The notes below the pieces were generated by a model. That model had not been told where the DNA came from and did not search any database. It worked only from the letters and a program-made list of their open reading frames with translations. This document shows positions 45,835-53,954 of a stretch of DNA of 64,000 nt, piece by piece. The stretch is taken from assembly GCA_019187185.1 (NCBI GenBank), contig JABAQU010000015.1:169665-233664 (forward strand), in the 5' to 3' direction. Origin of the DNA: Steroidobacteraceae bacterium. Its GTDB lineage: Bacteria; Pseudomonadota; Gammaproteobacteria; Steroidobacterales; Steroidobacteraceae. The translations under genes were made by a program, and so were the position numbers. The first letter of the stretch is position 1, and each line of letters begins with the position of its first letter.

Positions 45835-47675
45835 ACGACGATCCGTTGCCGTTCGAACACTCGCGGCGGCTCACGGGCAGCAACCTTTACTTCGACGCCC
45901 CGGGCGCGGTCCTCGAGACAACGGGCATCGAAGTCGACGATGCGTTGATCGCAGGCTGGCAGGCGCGTGCGACCCGCGGCCGCACTCACCTCGGCTGGCA
46001 CGAGTCCGCAGCGGCGATTCATGCCGCGCGCCAGCCGATTGCGACGGTCGTCGCCCGCCGCCACCGTGAGGGCGCAGCCCTCGCGATTGCGGCGCCCGTC
46101 GACCAACTCTACACGGCCACCGAACTCAACGAGTGGGCGCTCGTCGCGACACTCTGTGCGCGCGACCCGGGCCGGCGGGCGGTACTCGAAGCGGCACTGG
46201 TGCAGGCAGCGGCCGACGCGGTGGCGCCGCCGGCCCTGCCGCCCGTCATCGACGAGACCGCGGCGCTCGACCGTCTCGCGCGCCTCGCTGCACTCGAATC
46301 CCGGCCACACCTGCGCGCGGCGATCGCACGGGCGGTGAGCAGCGGCCTCGCTGTCCTGCTCGACGACGAAGGCGTCTCCTTCGGTGAGGGTTGCGGACAT
46401 GCCACGTACCGCGTGGGTGCGCTGCCCCGTTTCGAGGATGTGGCGTGGGAAGCATTGCGCAACATGCCGGTGGCGTTGGTTACCGGATCGAATGGCAAGA
46501 CGACGACCGTGCGCCTGCTCGCCGCCTGCGCCGGTGCCCAGGGCTGGCGCACGGCGTACAACTGCACGGACGGCGTCTTTCTCGATGGCCAGCAGCTCGC
46601 GAGCGGCGACTTCTCGGGGCCGATGGGCGCGTGTGCCGTACTGCGCGAACCGCGTGCCCATGCCGCGATCATCGAGGCCGCGCGCGGCGGGATCCTGCGG
46701 CGCGGTCTCGCCGTGGGCCGCGCCGACACGGCCATCGTCACGAACGTGAGCCCCGACCATCTCGGCAGTTACGGCATCGATGACCTCGATGGCATGGCAG
46801 CGGTCAAGCTCGTCGTGACGCGCGCCGTCGGGCCGCGAGGCCTCGCGGTACTGAATGCGGACGATCCGACGCTCGTGCGTGCCGCGCCTGCGTGCGAGGC
46901 GCCGATCGGCTGGTTCGCCCGCGACTGGGATGCGCCGCTCCTGCGGGCCCATCGCGAGCGCGGCGGTGCAACGAGCGGCGTGCGTACCGGGCACCTCATC
47001 GCGACGTATCGCGGCGCCGAACACGATCTCGGCGCGGTCGCCGGGTTGCCGCTCGCGATCAGCGGTCTCGCGGCCTACAACATCGCCAATCTCGCGGCTG
47101 CATCGCTCGCGGCGCTGGCTCTCGGCATCGGGCGCGCGGTGATTGCGCAAGTGTTTGCGCGCTTCGGCAGCAGCGCGGCCGACAATCCGGGCCGCCTGAT
47201 GCGCTTCGATCTCGATGGCGTGCAGGTGATCGTGGACTTCGCGCACAACCCCGACGGATTGCGGGGCGTGCTCGCGATCGCGCGCAGTCTCGCCGAGCGC
47301 GGCCGCCTCATGCTGCTCCTCGGTCAGGCCGGCGACCGGGGCGACGCCGACATCGAAGCGCTGGCGGCGGCTGCGGCCGCCGCGCGGCCCGATGTCGTCG
47401 TGCTGAAGGAAATGGCCGCCTACCTGCGCGGGCGTGAGCCGGGCGAAATCCCGACCATCTTGCGCCGCGCACTCACGGCAGGCGGCCTGGACGCGGCGCA
47501 ACTCCTCGATCGCGATTCGGAACTCGAGGCAGCGCGTACGGTGCTCGGGCTCGCACGGCCCGGCGATGTGCTGCTGCTCCTCGTGCACGGCTACGTCGCG
47601 CGCGGCGAGGTCGTCTCGCTGATCGGCAGGATGCGTGCGGCCGGATGGCGCGCGGGGGACGCAGTGCCCGCGTGA
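45831..47675 (+). CDS. Mur ligase family protein, CphA-like without ATP-grasp domain
   Basis: The 614-residue protein follows cphA and starts with a TTG overlapping its stop. The Mur-ligase portion (about 210-580) resembles CphA domain M: VTGSNGKTTTVRLLAA with the P-loop near 218, YNCTDGVFLDGQQL, IIEAARGGILRRGL, VTNVSPDHLG, VLNADDPTLVR, and DFAHNPDGLRGVL. The first 210 residues show no ATP-grasp motifs and I do not recognise them. Such partial CphA homologues sit next to cphA in several proteobacteria; their exact reaction is unclear. A primer-making, priming-peptide or dipeptide-modifying role is possible. Confidence 0.82.
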   Translation: MNDDPLPFEHSRRLTGSNLYFDAPGAVLETTGIEVDDALIAGWQARATRGRTHLGWHESAAAIHAARQPIATVVARRHREGAALAIAAPVDQLYTATELNEWALVATLCARDPGRRAVLEAALVQAAADAVAPPALPPVIDETAALDRLARLAALESRPHLRAAIARAVSSGLAVLLDDEGVSFGEGCGHATYRVGALPRFEDVAWEALRNMPVALVTGSNGKTTTVRLLAACAGAQGWRTAYNCTDGVFLDGQQLASGDFSGPMGACAVLREPRAHAAIIEAARGGILRRGLAVGRADTAIVTNVSPDHLGSYGIDDLDGMAAVKLVVTRAVGPRGLAVLNADDPTLVRAAPACEAPIGWFARDWDAPLLRAHRERGGATSGVRTGHLIATYRGAEHDLGAVAGLPLAISGLAAYNIANLAAASLAALALGIGRAVIAQVFARFGSSAADNPGRLMRFDLDGVQVIVDFAHNPDGLRGVLAIARSLAERGRLMLLLGQAGDRGDADIEALAAAAAAARPDVVVLKEMAAYLRGREPGEIPTILRRALTAGGLDAAQLLDRDSELEAARTVLGLARPGDVLLLLVHGYVARGEVVSLIGRMRAAGWRAGDAVPA

Positions 47676-47679
47676 GCGC

Positions 47680-47985
47680 TCAGCGGTGGCCGCGCTCGAT
47701 CAGGTGCTCGCGGTAGTCGCGGAACGGCCGCAGCAGGCGCGCGACAAGCGCCTCGCGCCGCGCTGCGCGCTCGCGCCGTGCCGTCTCGTCGGGCTCGTAG
47801 CGCTCGATGTCGGAGCGCTGCACGGTGCCTTTCGCGGCGAGCAGCCGCTCGAGCGTGTCGATGCGGTCATTGGCGACGGACAGCTCCGCCGCGAGCGCGA
47901 GCAGCGCTGCGTGCAACTGATCGATGGCCGGATCGTCGAAGTACTGCGGCAGAGGGCCCTTGGCCCGGGTCGGGACATCGCTCAT
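47680..47985 (-). CDS. Small charged helical protein of unknown function
   Basis: A 101-residue protein beginning MSDVPTRAKGPLPQYFDDP, then IDQLHAALLALAAELSVAND, a coiled-coil-prone helix, and a C-terminal Arg/Glu-rich segment ending HLIERGHR. I do not recognise a family. Its ATG overlaps the stop of the upstream VOC gene (ATGA), so it is the last gene of a four-gene catabolic unit. It ends 4 bases from the convergent CphA-like gene. Confidence 0.65.
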   Translation of the reverse strand: MSDVPTRAKGPLPQYFDDPAIDQLHAALLALAAELSVANDRIDTLERLLAAKGTVQRSDIERYEPDETARRERAARREALVARLLRPFRDYREHLIERGHR

Positions 47986-48878
47986 TCGCGCTCCACGAGT
48001 TCGATCCATTCCCCCGCGGGCCCCACGCACACCGCGGTCCGACGGCCATGATACGGCGCCTGCGGCAGCGTGCGCGCGGGCGCGATCCACTCGAGCGCCG
48101 GGTCCTCCGGCAGCCGGTCCACGAGGAAGGTCACCATCGAGATGCCGGGCGGCAGTTCGCCCGGTGCACTCGTGCGCGGCAGCGTGCCGGCGGGCATGGC
48201 ATCGGCTTCGATGTAGCACTGGCCGCGCAAGGCGAGTGCCGCGAGCGGATGGCGCGTCTCGGCCGGCAGGCCATGGGCTGCCGACAGCACCGTGATCACG
48301 GACGGCACGGCCGTCGCGGGCGGCACACCGAAGTGCCGCGTGTAGAACTCGCTCGATGCTTCGCACGAGGGGCCGCCGAGGACGACGATGAATACGCGGT
48401 CGATGAAATGTTTCGCCTCGGGCACGTCGAACGCGGCGAGCTTCCCGCTGAACGAGGTCAGGTACACGCCTTCATTCGACGGGCCGACCAGCTGCATCGC
48501 CCGGATCTTGTCGCTGATCGACAGGTTCGCCGGCTCGCCGATCACGCGAAACGCGGACTGCGCGACGCGGGCGGCCGCGAGGTCGGTGTCCTGCACCATG
48601 AGCTCCGCGGCATTCCAGCCCATGTGACGGAAGGGCCGGTAGGCGAAATCCGGCGCACTGTCGATGAAGCGCAGCCAGGTTTGGCCTTCGCCCGCGGGCA
48701 GCATCAGCGCGCACTGCCGGCCGGCGAGCGTCGGCCGGCCGAACTGCGCGGCGAGCGCCGGCGAAACGCGATCGCGGGCGATGAGTTCGTAGCCGAGGTG
48801 CAGGTGCCAGGCATCGATGGAGGCCTGCAGTTCCGACGTCGCGATGGTGACCGCCGCGATCGGCCCGAGCGCCGTCAT
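47982..48878 (-). CDS. VOC superfamily (glyoxalase/extradiol dioxygenase-like) protein
   Basis: The 298-residue protein has two vicinal-oxygen-chelate repeats: the first from IAAVTIATSELQASIDAWHLHLGYEL, the second from FIDRVFIVVLGGPSCEASSEFYTRHFG to EWIELVE. Two-repeat length suits type I extradiol dioxygenases, but the positions where metal His would be are Arg/Ala and Tyr in the visible strands, with only the terminal Glu kept. It may use another chemistry or be non-metal. The ATG overlaps the neighbouring hydrolase stop. It probably acts in the same pathway as the CoA-transferase and cysteine hydrolase upstream. Confidence 0.8.
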   Translation of the reverse strand: MTALGPIAAVTIATSELQASIDAWHLHLGYELIARDRVSPALAAQFGRPTLAGRQCALMLPAGEGQTWLRFIDSAPDFAYRPFRHMGWNAAELMVQDTDLAAARVAQSAFRVIGEPANLSISDKIRAMQLVGPSNEGVYLTSFSGKLAAFDVPEAKHFIDRVFIVVLGGPSCEASSEFYTRHFGVPPATAVPSVITVLSAAHGLPAETRHPLAALALRGQCYIEADAMPAGTLPRTSAPGELPPGISMVTFLVDRLPEDPALEWIAPARTLPQAPYHGRRTAVCVGPAGEWIELVERE

Positions 48879-49510
48879 GCGAGGCCGGCGAGATAGCGGC
48901 GCGCCGTCGCGAGGTCGATGACTTCGGCGTACTTCGCCTGCAGGTCGAACAGGTTCGCCTCGTGCGGGCCGGGCGCGCGGTCGCCGACGGCGTCGCGCAC
49001 GACGACCGGCACGAAACCGTGCTGGCAGCCGTCGACGGCGCTCGCGCGCACGCAGCCGCTCGTCGACACGCCACCGATCAGGACCGTGTCGATGCCGAGC
49101 GCGGTCAGGGTGGGCGCGAGCGACGTGCCGAAGAACGCGCTCGCATACTGCTTCGTGATCACGGTTTCGCCGGCGCGCGGCTCGAGCCCGGGCGCAAACG
49201 CGGCGAGCTCGGGATGCGCGCCCGCCTCGAAGCACGCGAGGGCGGGCACCTTGCGGAAGAACACGCCACCGTCGCGGCCGCCCGGCTGATAGGCGACATT
49301 CGTGTGCAGCACGGGGATGCCGGCGGCCCGCGCGGCGCCGAGCAGCGTGATACAGGCGTCGCGCGCCGCCTCGACGCCGGCGTAGAGCGGGGAGCCCGGC
49401 ACGAGATAGGCCTGCACGAAGTCGATCACGAGCAGCGCAGGCCGGCGCCCGAATGCCAGCGACTTGCCGAAACCGCCACGCGCGTAGTTCTCGTCGAGCG
49501 TCTCGGCCAT
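48875..49510 (-). CDS. Cysteine hydrolase (isochorismatase / N-carbamoylsarcosine amidohydrolase-like), copy 1
   Basis: The 211-residue protein has the Asp-Lys-Cys triad of the family: Asp30 in LLVIDFVQAY, Lys120 in VITKQYASAFFGT, and Cys153 in STSGCVRASAVDG. Family members hydrolyse isochorismate, nicotinamide or N-carbamoyl amides. Similarity of the STSGCVR and KYAE segments to N-carbamoylsarcosine amidohydrolases is suggestive. A paralogue lies at 55907 beside HyuA/HyuB. Start ATG 49510 lies 4 bases after the CoA-transferase stop, and its end overlaps the VOC gene. Confidence 0.87.
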   Translation of the reverse strand: MAETLDENYARGGFGKSLAFGRRPALLVIDFVQAYLVPGSPLYAGVEAARDACITLLGAARAAGIPVLHTNVAYQPGGRDGGVFFRKVPALACFEAGAHPELAAFAPGLEPRAGETVITKQYASAFFGTSLAPTLTALGIDTVLIGGVSTSGCVRASAVDGCQHGFVPVVVRDAVGDRAPGPHEANLFDLQAKYAEVIDLATARRYLAGLA

Positions 49511-49514
49511 GCGC

Positions 49515-50732
49515 TCAGATGACCTTGCGCGCGGCGAGTGCGTCGTAGCGCTCGCGCGCCATGCCGAGGAGGCCGAGATACACTTCTTCGTTGTGCTGGC
49601 CCATCGCCGGCGCCGGCGTGCGGATCGCGCCCGGCGTCGCGGAGAGCTTCGGCGCCACATTCTGCATCCTGAGCTCGCCGAAGTCCGGGTGCTGCGTCGA
49701 CACGATGGCGGCACGCGCCTTGAAATGCGGGTCTTCCAGCATTTCGGGCGCGCGATAAATGAGGCCCGCCGGCACGCCGGCCTTTTCCATCGCCGCGAGG
49801 ACCTGCTCGCGTGTCTGCGTTGCGGTCCAGCGCCCGACCAGTGCGTCGAGTTCCGCCTGGTTCGCGCCGCGCGCGGAATGGGTCGCGTAACGGGGGTCCT
49901 TCGCGAGTGCAGGCTGGCCCATCGCTTCGGCGAGACGGCTGAATACCGTGTCCTGGTTGGCGGCGATCAGCACCAGCTGTCCATCGGCCGTCGGATAGAT
50001 GTTCGACGGCGCCACATTCGGCAGGATCGCGCCCGTGCGTTCGCGGATGTAGCCTGTCTTGTCGTATTCGGTGACGAGCGATTCCATCATGTTGAGCACG
50101 GCTTCGTAGATCGCCGAATCAACCACCTGACCGCGCCCCGTCTTCTCGCGGTAGTGCAGGGCCGAGAGCGCGCCGACGCTCGCAAAGGTGGCAGCGAGCG
50201 AATCGCCGATGCTGATGCCCATGCGCGAGGGCGGCGTCGAGGGATCGCCGCACACATAGCGCAGGCCGCCCATCGCCTCGCCGATCGCGCCGAAGCCCGC
50301 CTGCGTGGCGTAGGGCCCGGTCTGGCCGAAGCCCGACACGCGGATCATGATGAGGCGCGGATTCACGCGCGAGAGCTCCTCGTAGTCGCAGCCCCATTTC
50401 TCCATGGTACCCGGCCTGAAATTCTCGAGTAGAAAATCAGCTTTCGCGACTAACTCCTTGAGAATGCTCTGCCCATCGGTCTGCCGCATGTCGAGGGTGA
50501 TCGCCTTCTTGTTGCGCCCGACCACGGGCCACCACAGCGATTTGCCGTGTGCCTTCTCGCGTCCCCACACGCGCATCGGATCGCCCTGGCCCGGGGGTTC
50601 GATCTTGATCACCTCCGCGCCCATGTCGCCGAGGATCTGGCCGCAGAAGGGCCCGGCGAGCAGCGTGCCCATCTCGATCACGCGCAGGTCCGAGAGCGGG
50701 CCGTTCTTGAAGGGTGCGGGTTGTCCGGACAT
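49515..50732 (-). CDS. Class III CoA-transferase (CaiB/BaiF family)
   Basis: The 405-residue protein shows the family pattern LRVIEMGTLLAGPFCGQILGDMGAEVIKIEPP, GRNKKAITLDMR, LLENFRPGTMEKWG, IMIRVSGFGQTGPY and QVVDSAIYEAVLNMM with the catalytic Asp. In this family CoA moves between carboxylic acids through an Asp-CoA thioester, as in formyl-CoA transferase. An AAGGA site precedes the ATG by 6 bases. It is divergent from an HMG-CoA-lyase-like gene, which would act on a CoA-activated branched acid. The substrate is unknown. Confidence 0.92.
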   Translation of the reverse strand: MSGQPAPFKNGPLSDLRVIEMGTLLAGPFCGQILGDMGAEVIKIEPPGQGDPMRVWGREKAHGKSLWWPVVGRNKKAITLDMRQTDGQSILKELVAKADFLLENFRPGTMEKWGCDYEELSRVNPRLIMIRVSGFGQTGPYATQAGFGAIGEAMGGLRYVCGDPSTPPSRMGISIGDSLAATFASVGALSALHYREKTGRGQVVDSAIYEAVLNMMESLVTEYDKTGYIRERTGAILPNVAPSNIYPTADGQLVLIAANQDTVFSRLAEAMGQPALAKDPRYATHSARGANQAELDALVGRWTATQTREQVLAAMEKAGVPAGLIYRAPEMLEDPHFKARAAIVSTQHPDFGELRMQNVAPKLSATPGAIRTPAPAMGQHNEEVYLGLLGMARERYDALAARKVI

Positions 50733-50820
50733 ATGGGTCCTTCGCTGGTTGATGGACGGGCGCCACCGGCAGTGTCGGGCTAGAATCGAAGCATGTACGG
50801 TCGTCGCAGTGGAATAGGCA

Positions 50821-51741
50821 ATGATGCGTAGCGTCGAAATCGTCGAGGTGGGCCCCCGCGATGGCCTCCAGAGCGAGCCGGGCATCATGCCGACGGCCGC
50901 CAAGATCGTCTTCATCGAGCGCCTGCTCGCAGCGGGCCTGCGCCGGATCGAAGTCGCGAGTTTCGTCAACCCGAAGCGCGTGCCGCAGATGGCCGACGCC
51001 GAGCAGGTGCTCGCGGGGCTCGCGAAGCGGCCGGATGTCCACTACGTGGGCCTCGTGCTCAATCGCAAGGGCTTCGATCGCGCCGTCGCCGCGGGCTGCA
51101 ACGAGATCGGCATGGCGGTGGTCGCGAGCGATACGTTCAACCGGCGCAACCAGGGTGTCGGCACCGACGAATCGATCGCCGCATGGCTCGACATCGCGCG
51201 GGCGGCCCGCACCGCGGGCCTGAGGGCGCAGGTCACCGTGTCGGCCGCATTTGGCTGCCCGTTCGAAGGCGAGATGCCGCTCGAACGCGTGGTCGACGTG
51301 GCACGCCGCTGCGCGGAGGCAGAGCCCTTCGAAATTGCGCTCGCCGACACGATCGGCGTCGGCGTTCCCGCGCAGGTCACCGAGCTCGTGGCTGCGGTGC
51401 GTGCGGCCATTTCGCCGGTAACCCGGCTGCGCGCGCACTTCCACAACACGCGCAATACGGGTCTCGCCAATGCGTGGGCCGCCGTGCAGGCGGGCGTCAC
51501 GACGCTCGATGCGAGCACGGGCGGCATCGGTGGCTGCCCGTTCGCGCCGGCGGCGACCGGCAACATTCCCACCGAGGATCTCGTCTACATGCTGGCGCGC
51601 GCCGGCTACGCGACCGGCGTCGATCTCGATGCGCTCATCGCGACCAGCCAGTGGTTGCAGGACACATTGGGTCGCGCGGTGCCCGGCATGCTCGTCAAGG
51701 CAGGCAATTTTCCGCGTATCGCGGCGGAGCGGGCGGCCTGA
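50821..51741 (+). CDS. Hydroxymethylglutaryl-CoA lyase-like protein
   Basis: The 306-residue DRE-TIM-type lyase starts with EIVEVGPRDGLQSEPG, carrying the catalytic Arg/Asp, and shows EVASFVNPKRVPQM, ALADTIGVGVP, AHFHNTRNTGLAN with a metal His pair, and the signature GGIGGCPFAPAATGNIPTED with the active Cys. It would cleave a 3-hydroxy-3-methylacyl-CoA to acetyl-CoA and a keto acid or related product. Adjacent divergent CoA-transferase suggests a paired activation and cleavage. Start ATG 50821; ATG 50824 is equally possible. It heads the block with hyuA and hyuB. Confidence 0.9.
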   Translation: MMRSVEIVEVGPRDGLQSEPGIMPTAAKIVFIERLLAAGLRRIEVASFVNPKRVPQMADAEQVLAGLAKRPDVHYVGLVLNRKGFDRAVAAGCNEIGMAVVASDTFNRRNQGVGTDESIAAWLDIARAARTAGLRAQVTVSAAFGCPFEGEMPLERVVDVARRCAEAEPFEIALADTIGVGVPAQVTELVAAVRAAISPVTRLRAHFHNTRNTGLANAWAAVQAGVTTLDASTGGIGGCPFAPAATGNIPTEDLVYMLARAGYATGVDLDALIATSQWLQDTLGRAVPGMLVKAGNFPRIAAERAA

Positions 51742-51864
51742 ACCCCGGGCCTGCGGGCCGACGGATGTACGTGTTCCGCGCATTGCGGACCCCCATCGCG
51801 AAACACCATACTCCGGCCGCTGCAGGCGGTACGTGACCGCGCGATGAATCCTCCAGGAGTAGTC

Positions 51865-53949
51865 ATGGCATATCGTTTGGGTGTGGACGTGGGCGGCACT
51901 TTCACCGACCTGTTGCTGGTCCACGATAAATCCGGCAGGACATGGTCCGCGAAGGTGCCGAGCACACCGGCCGACCAGTCCGTCGGCGTGGTCAACGGCA
52001 TGATGCGCGTCTGCGAGTCGGCGGGCGTCGATCCGGCGGAAATCCTGCACGTCATGCACGGCACGACGGTCGCTACGAACACCGTGCTCACGAGCACGGG
52101 CGCGAAATGCGGCCTCGTGACGACCAAGGGCTATCGCCAGGTGCTGCAGATCGCCCGCTCGTTCGTGCCCGGCGGCCTCGGTGGCTGGGTCATCTACAAC
52201 AAGAGCCTGCCGCTCGCGCCGCTCGCCTGCACGATCGAAGCGGACGAGCGCGTGAGCGCCAGGGGCGAAATCGTCCATGCCCTCGACGAGAACCAGCTGC
52301 GCGGCGCGCTGCGCGAGCTCAAGTCGAAGAACATCGAGGCGCTCACCGTGTCGCTCGTCAATTCATTCGCGAACGACAGCCACGAGAAGCGCATCCGCGA
52401 GATCGCCGGCGAGGAGCTGCCGGGCGTGCCGGTGTCGCTGTCGTCGGAGGTCGTGCCGGAGATGCAGGAGTACGAGCGCACCGTCACGACGGTTGCGAAT
52501 TCCTACGTTCGCCCGCGTGTCGAGAAGTACGTGCGCAACCTGAAATCGAAGCTCTCGATCAGGGGCGAGGACGTGAAGCTGCACATCCTGCGCTCGGATG
52601 GCGGCCTCGCATCGGCGAAGTCGTCGGAAGAATTCCCGGTGAACCTGCTGATGTCGGGCCCCGCGGGCGGCGTCACCGGGGCCGTGTGGGTGGCGCTGCA
52701 GTCGGGCTTTCCGAACCTGCTCACGGTCGACGTGGGCGGCACTTCCACCGATGTCGCGCTGATCCAGGACGGCCAGCCGCGGCTGCGGCGTGAAACGACC
52801 GTGGGTGACGTCACCGTGCGTGCGTCGTCGGTCGACATCCGCACGGTGGGCGCGGGCGGTGGCTCGATCGCCCACGTTCCCGAGCTGACCGGCGCGCTGC
52901 GCGTCGGGCCGCAGAGTGCCGGCGCCGACCCCGGGCCGGCCGCCTACAATCGCGGCGGCAGCGAGCCGACCGTGACCGACGCCAATATCGTGCTCGGCTA
53001 CCTGCCCGAGGGACAGAAACTCGGCGGCGACATGGAGCTCGATCGCGAACTCGCGGGGGCCGCGATCCAGAAGATCGCCGATGCGCTGAAGCTCTCGCGC
53101 AAGGACGCAGCGCTCGGCATCTACAACATCGTCAACGAGAACATGGTCGGGGCGCTGCGGCTCGTGTCGGTCGAGCAGGGCTACGACCCGCGCGACTACG
53201 CGCTGATCGCCTTCGGCGGCGCGGGTCCGCTGCACGCGAACGCGCTCTCGCGCCTGCTCGGCTCGTGGCCGTCCATCATCCCGCCGGGGCCCGGCGTGCT
53301 GTGTGCACTCGGCGATGCGACGACCGCCGTGCGCGACGAGCGCGCACGCACGTTCGTGCGCAAGTTCTCCGACACGAGTGCGAAGGAAATCGCGAAGATC
53401 CTGCGCGCCCTCGCCGCCGAGGCCTCGGAGTCTCTCGAGCGGGAGGGCGTGCCGAAGAGCGAGATGCGCACGACCTGGCAGGTGGACCTGCGCTATCACG
53501 GCCAGGGCCTGCGCCTCTCGGTCGACGTGGACGTCAAGGACCTCGAGAAGCGCGGGCTCGGCGCGATCTCCGAGAAGTTCGATGCCGAGCACAAGCGCCT
53601 CTTCACGTTCGCGCTCGCGCTCGAGCACGAACTCGTGACATTGCGTGCCTCGGTGCAAGGCAAGGCCGTGGCGCTGAAGCGCCCCGATCTCGCGAGGGGC
53701 GGCAGCGATCCGAAGGCTGCCGCAATCGGCCGGCAGAAGGTCTACATGGATGGCAAGGATCTCACGGCCACGGTCTACGACCGCTCGAAGCTGCGCGCGG
53801 GGAACAAGCTGAAGGGCCCCGCGATCGTCGTCGAGATGGACTCGACGAGCGTGATCCTGCCGAAGCACCACGGCGTCGTCGACAAGGTCGGCTGCATCCT
53901 GATCTATCCGGACGGCTACAAGAAGCCGGCCCGCAAGGCGAAGAGGTAA
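51865..53949 (+). CDS. Hydantoinase/oxoprolinase family protein, subunit A (HyuA-type)
   Basis: The 694-residue protein begins with the actin-fold phosphate loop LGVDVGGTFTDLLLVH and continues with HGTTVATNTVLT, LGYRQVLQI-like text, ILRSDGG, MSGPAGGV, DVGGTSTDVALIQDG and AFGGAGPLHANALSRLLG, all typical of ATP-dependent N-methylhydantoinase A, acetone carboxylase beta and caprolactamase subunits. The family opens cyclic amides or carboxylates ketones with ATP. ATG 51865 was selected for its AGGAG site 6 bases upstream; ATG 51844 lies 7 codons before. It pairs with the HyuB gene starting 5 bases after its stop. Confidence 0.92.
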   Translation: MAYRLGVDVGGTFTDLLLVHDKSGRTWSAKVPSTPADQSVGVVNGMMRVCESAGVDPAEILHVMHGTTVATNTVLTSTGAKCGLVTTKGYRQVLQIARSFVPGGLGGWVIYNKSLPLAPLACTIEADERVSARGEIVHALDENQLRGALRELKSKNIEALTVSLVNSFANDSHEKRIREIAGEELPGVPVSLSSEVVPEMQEYERTVTTVANSYVRPRVEKYVRNLKSKLSIRGEDVKLHILRSDGGLASAKSSEEFPVNLLMSGPAGGVTGAVWVALQSGFPNLLTVDVGGTSTDVALIQDGQPRLRRETTVGDVTVRASSVDIRTVGAGGGSIAHVPELTGALRVGPQSAGADPGPAAYNRGGSEPTVTDANIVLGYLPEGQKLGGDMELDRELAGAAIQKIADALKLSRKDAALGIYNIVNENMVGALRLVSVEQGYDPRDYALIAFGGAGPLHANALSRLLGSWPSIIPPGPGVLCALGDATTAVRDERARTFVRKFSDTSAKEIAKILRALAAEASESLEREGVPKSEMRTTWQVDLRYHGQGLRLSVDVDVKDLEKRGLGAISEKFDAEHKRLFTFALALEHELVTLRASVQGKAVALKRPDLARGGSDPKAAAIGRQKVYMDGKDLTATVYDRSKLRAGNKLKGPAIVVEMDSTSVILPKHHGVVDKVGCILIYPDGYKKPARKAKR

Positions 53950-53954
53950 GTTCC

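Noticed and set aside
53265..53954. HyuB extended upstream into hyuA
   Set aside because: Family similarity begins at MPARIVQG from ATG 53955; the upstream part is hyuA read in another frame.
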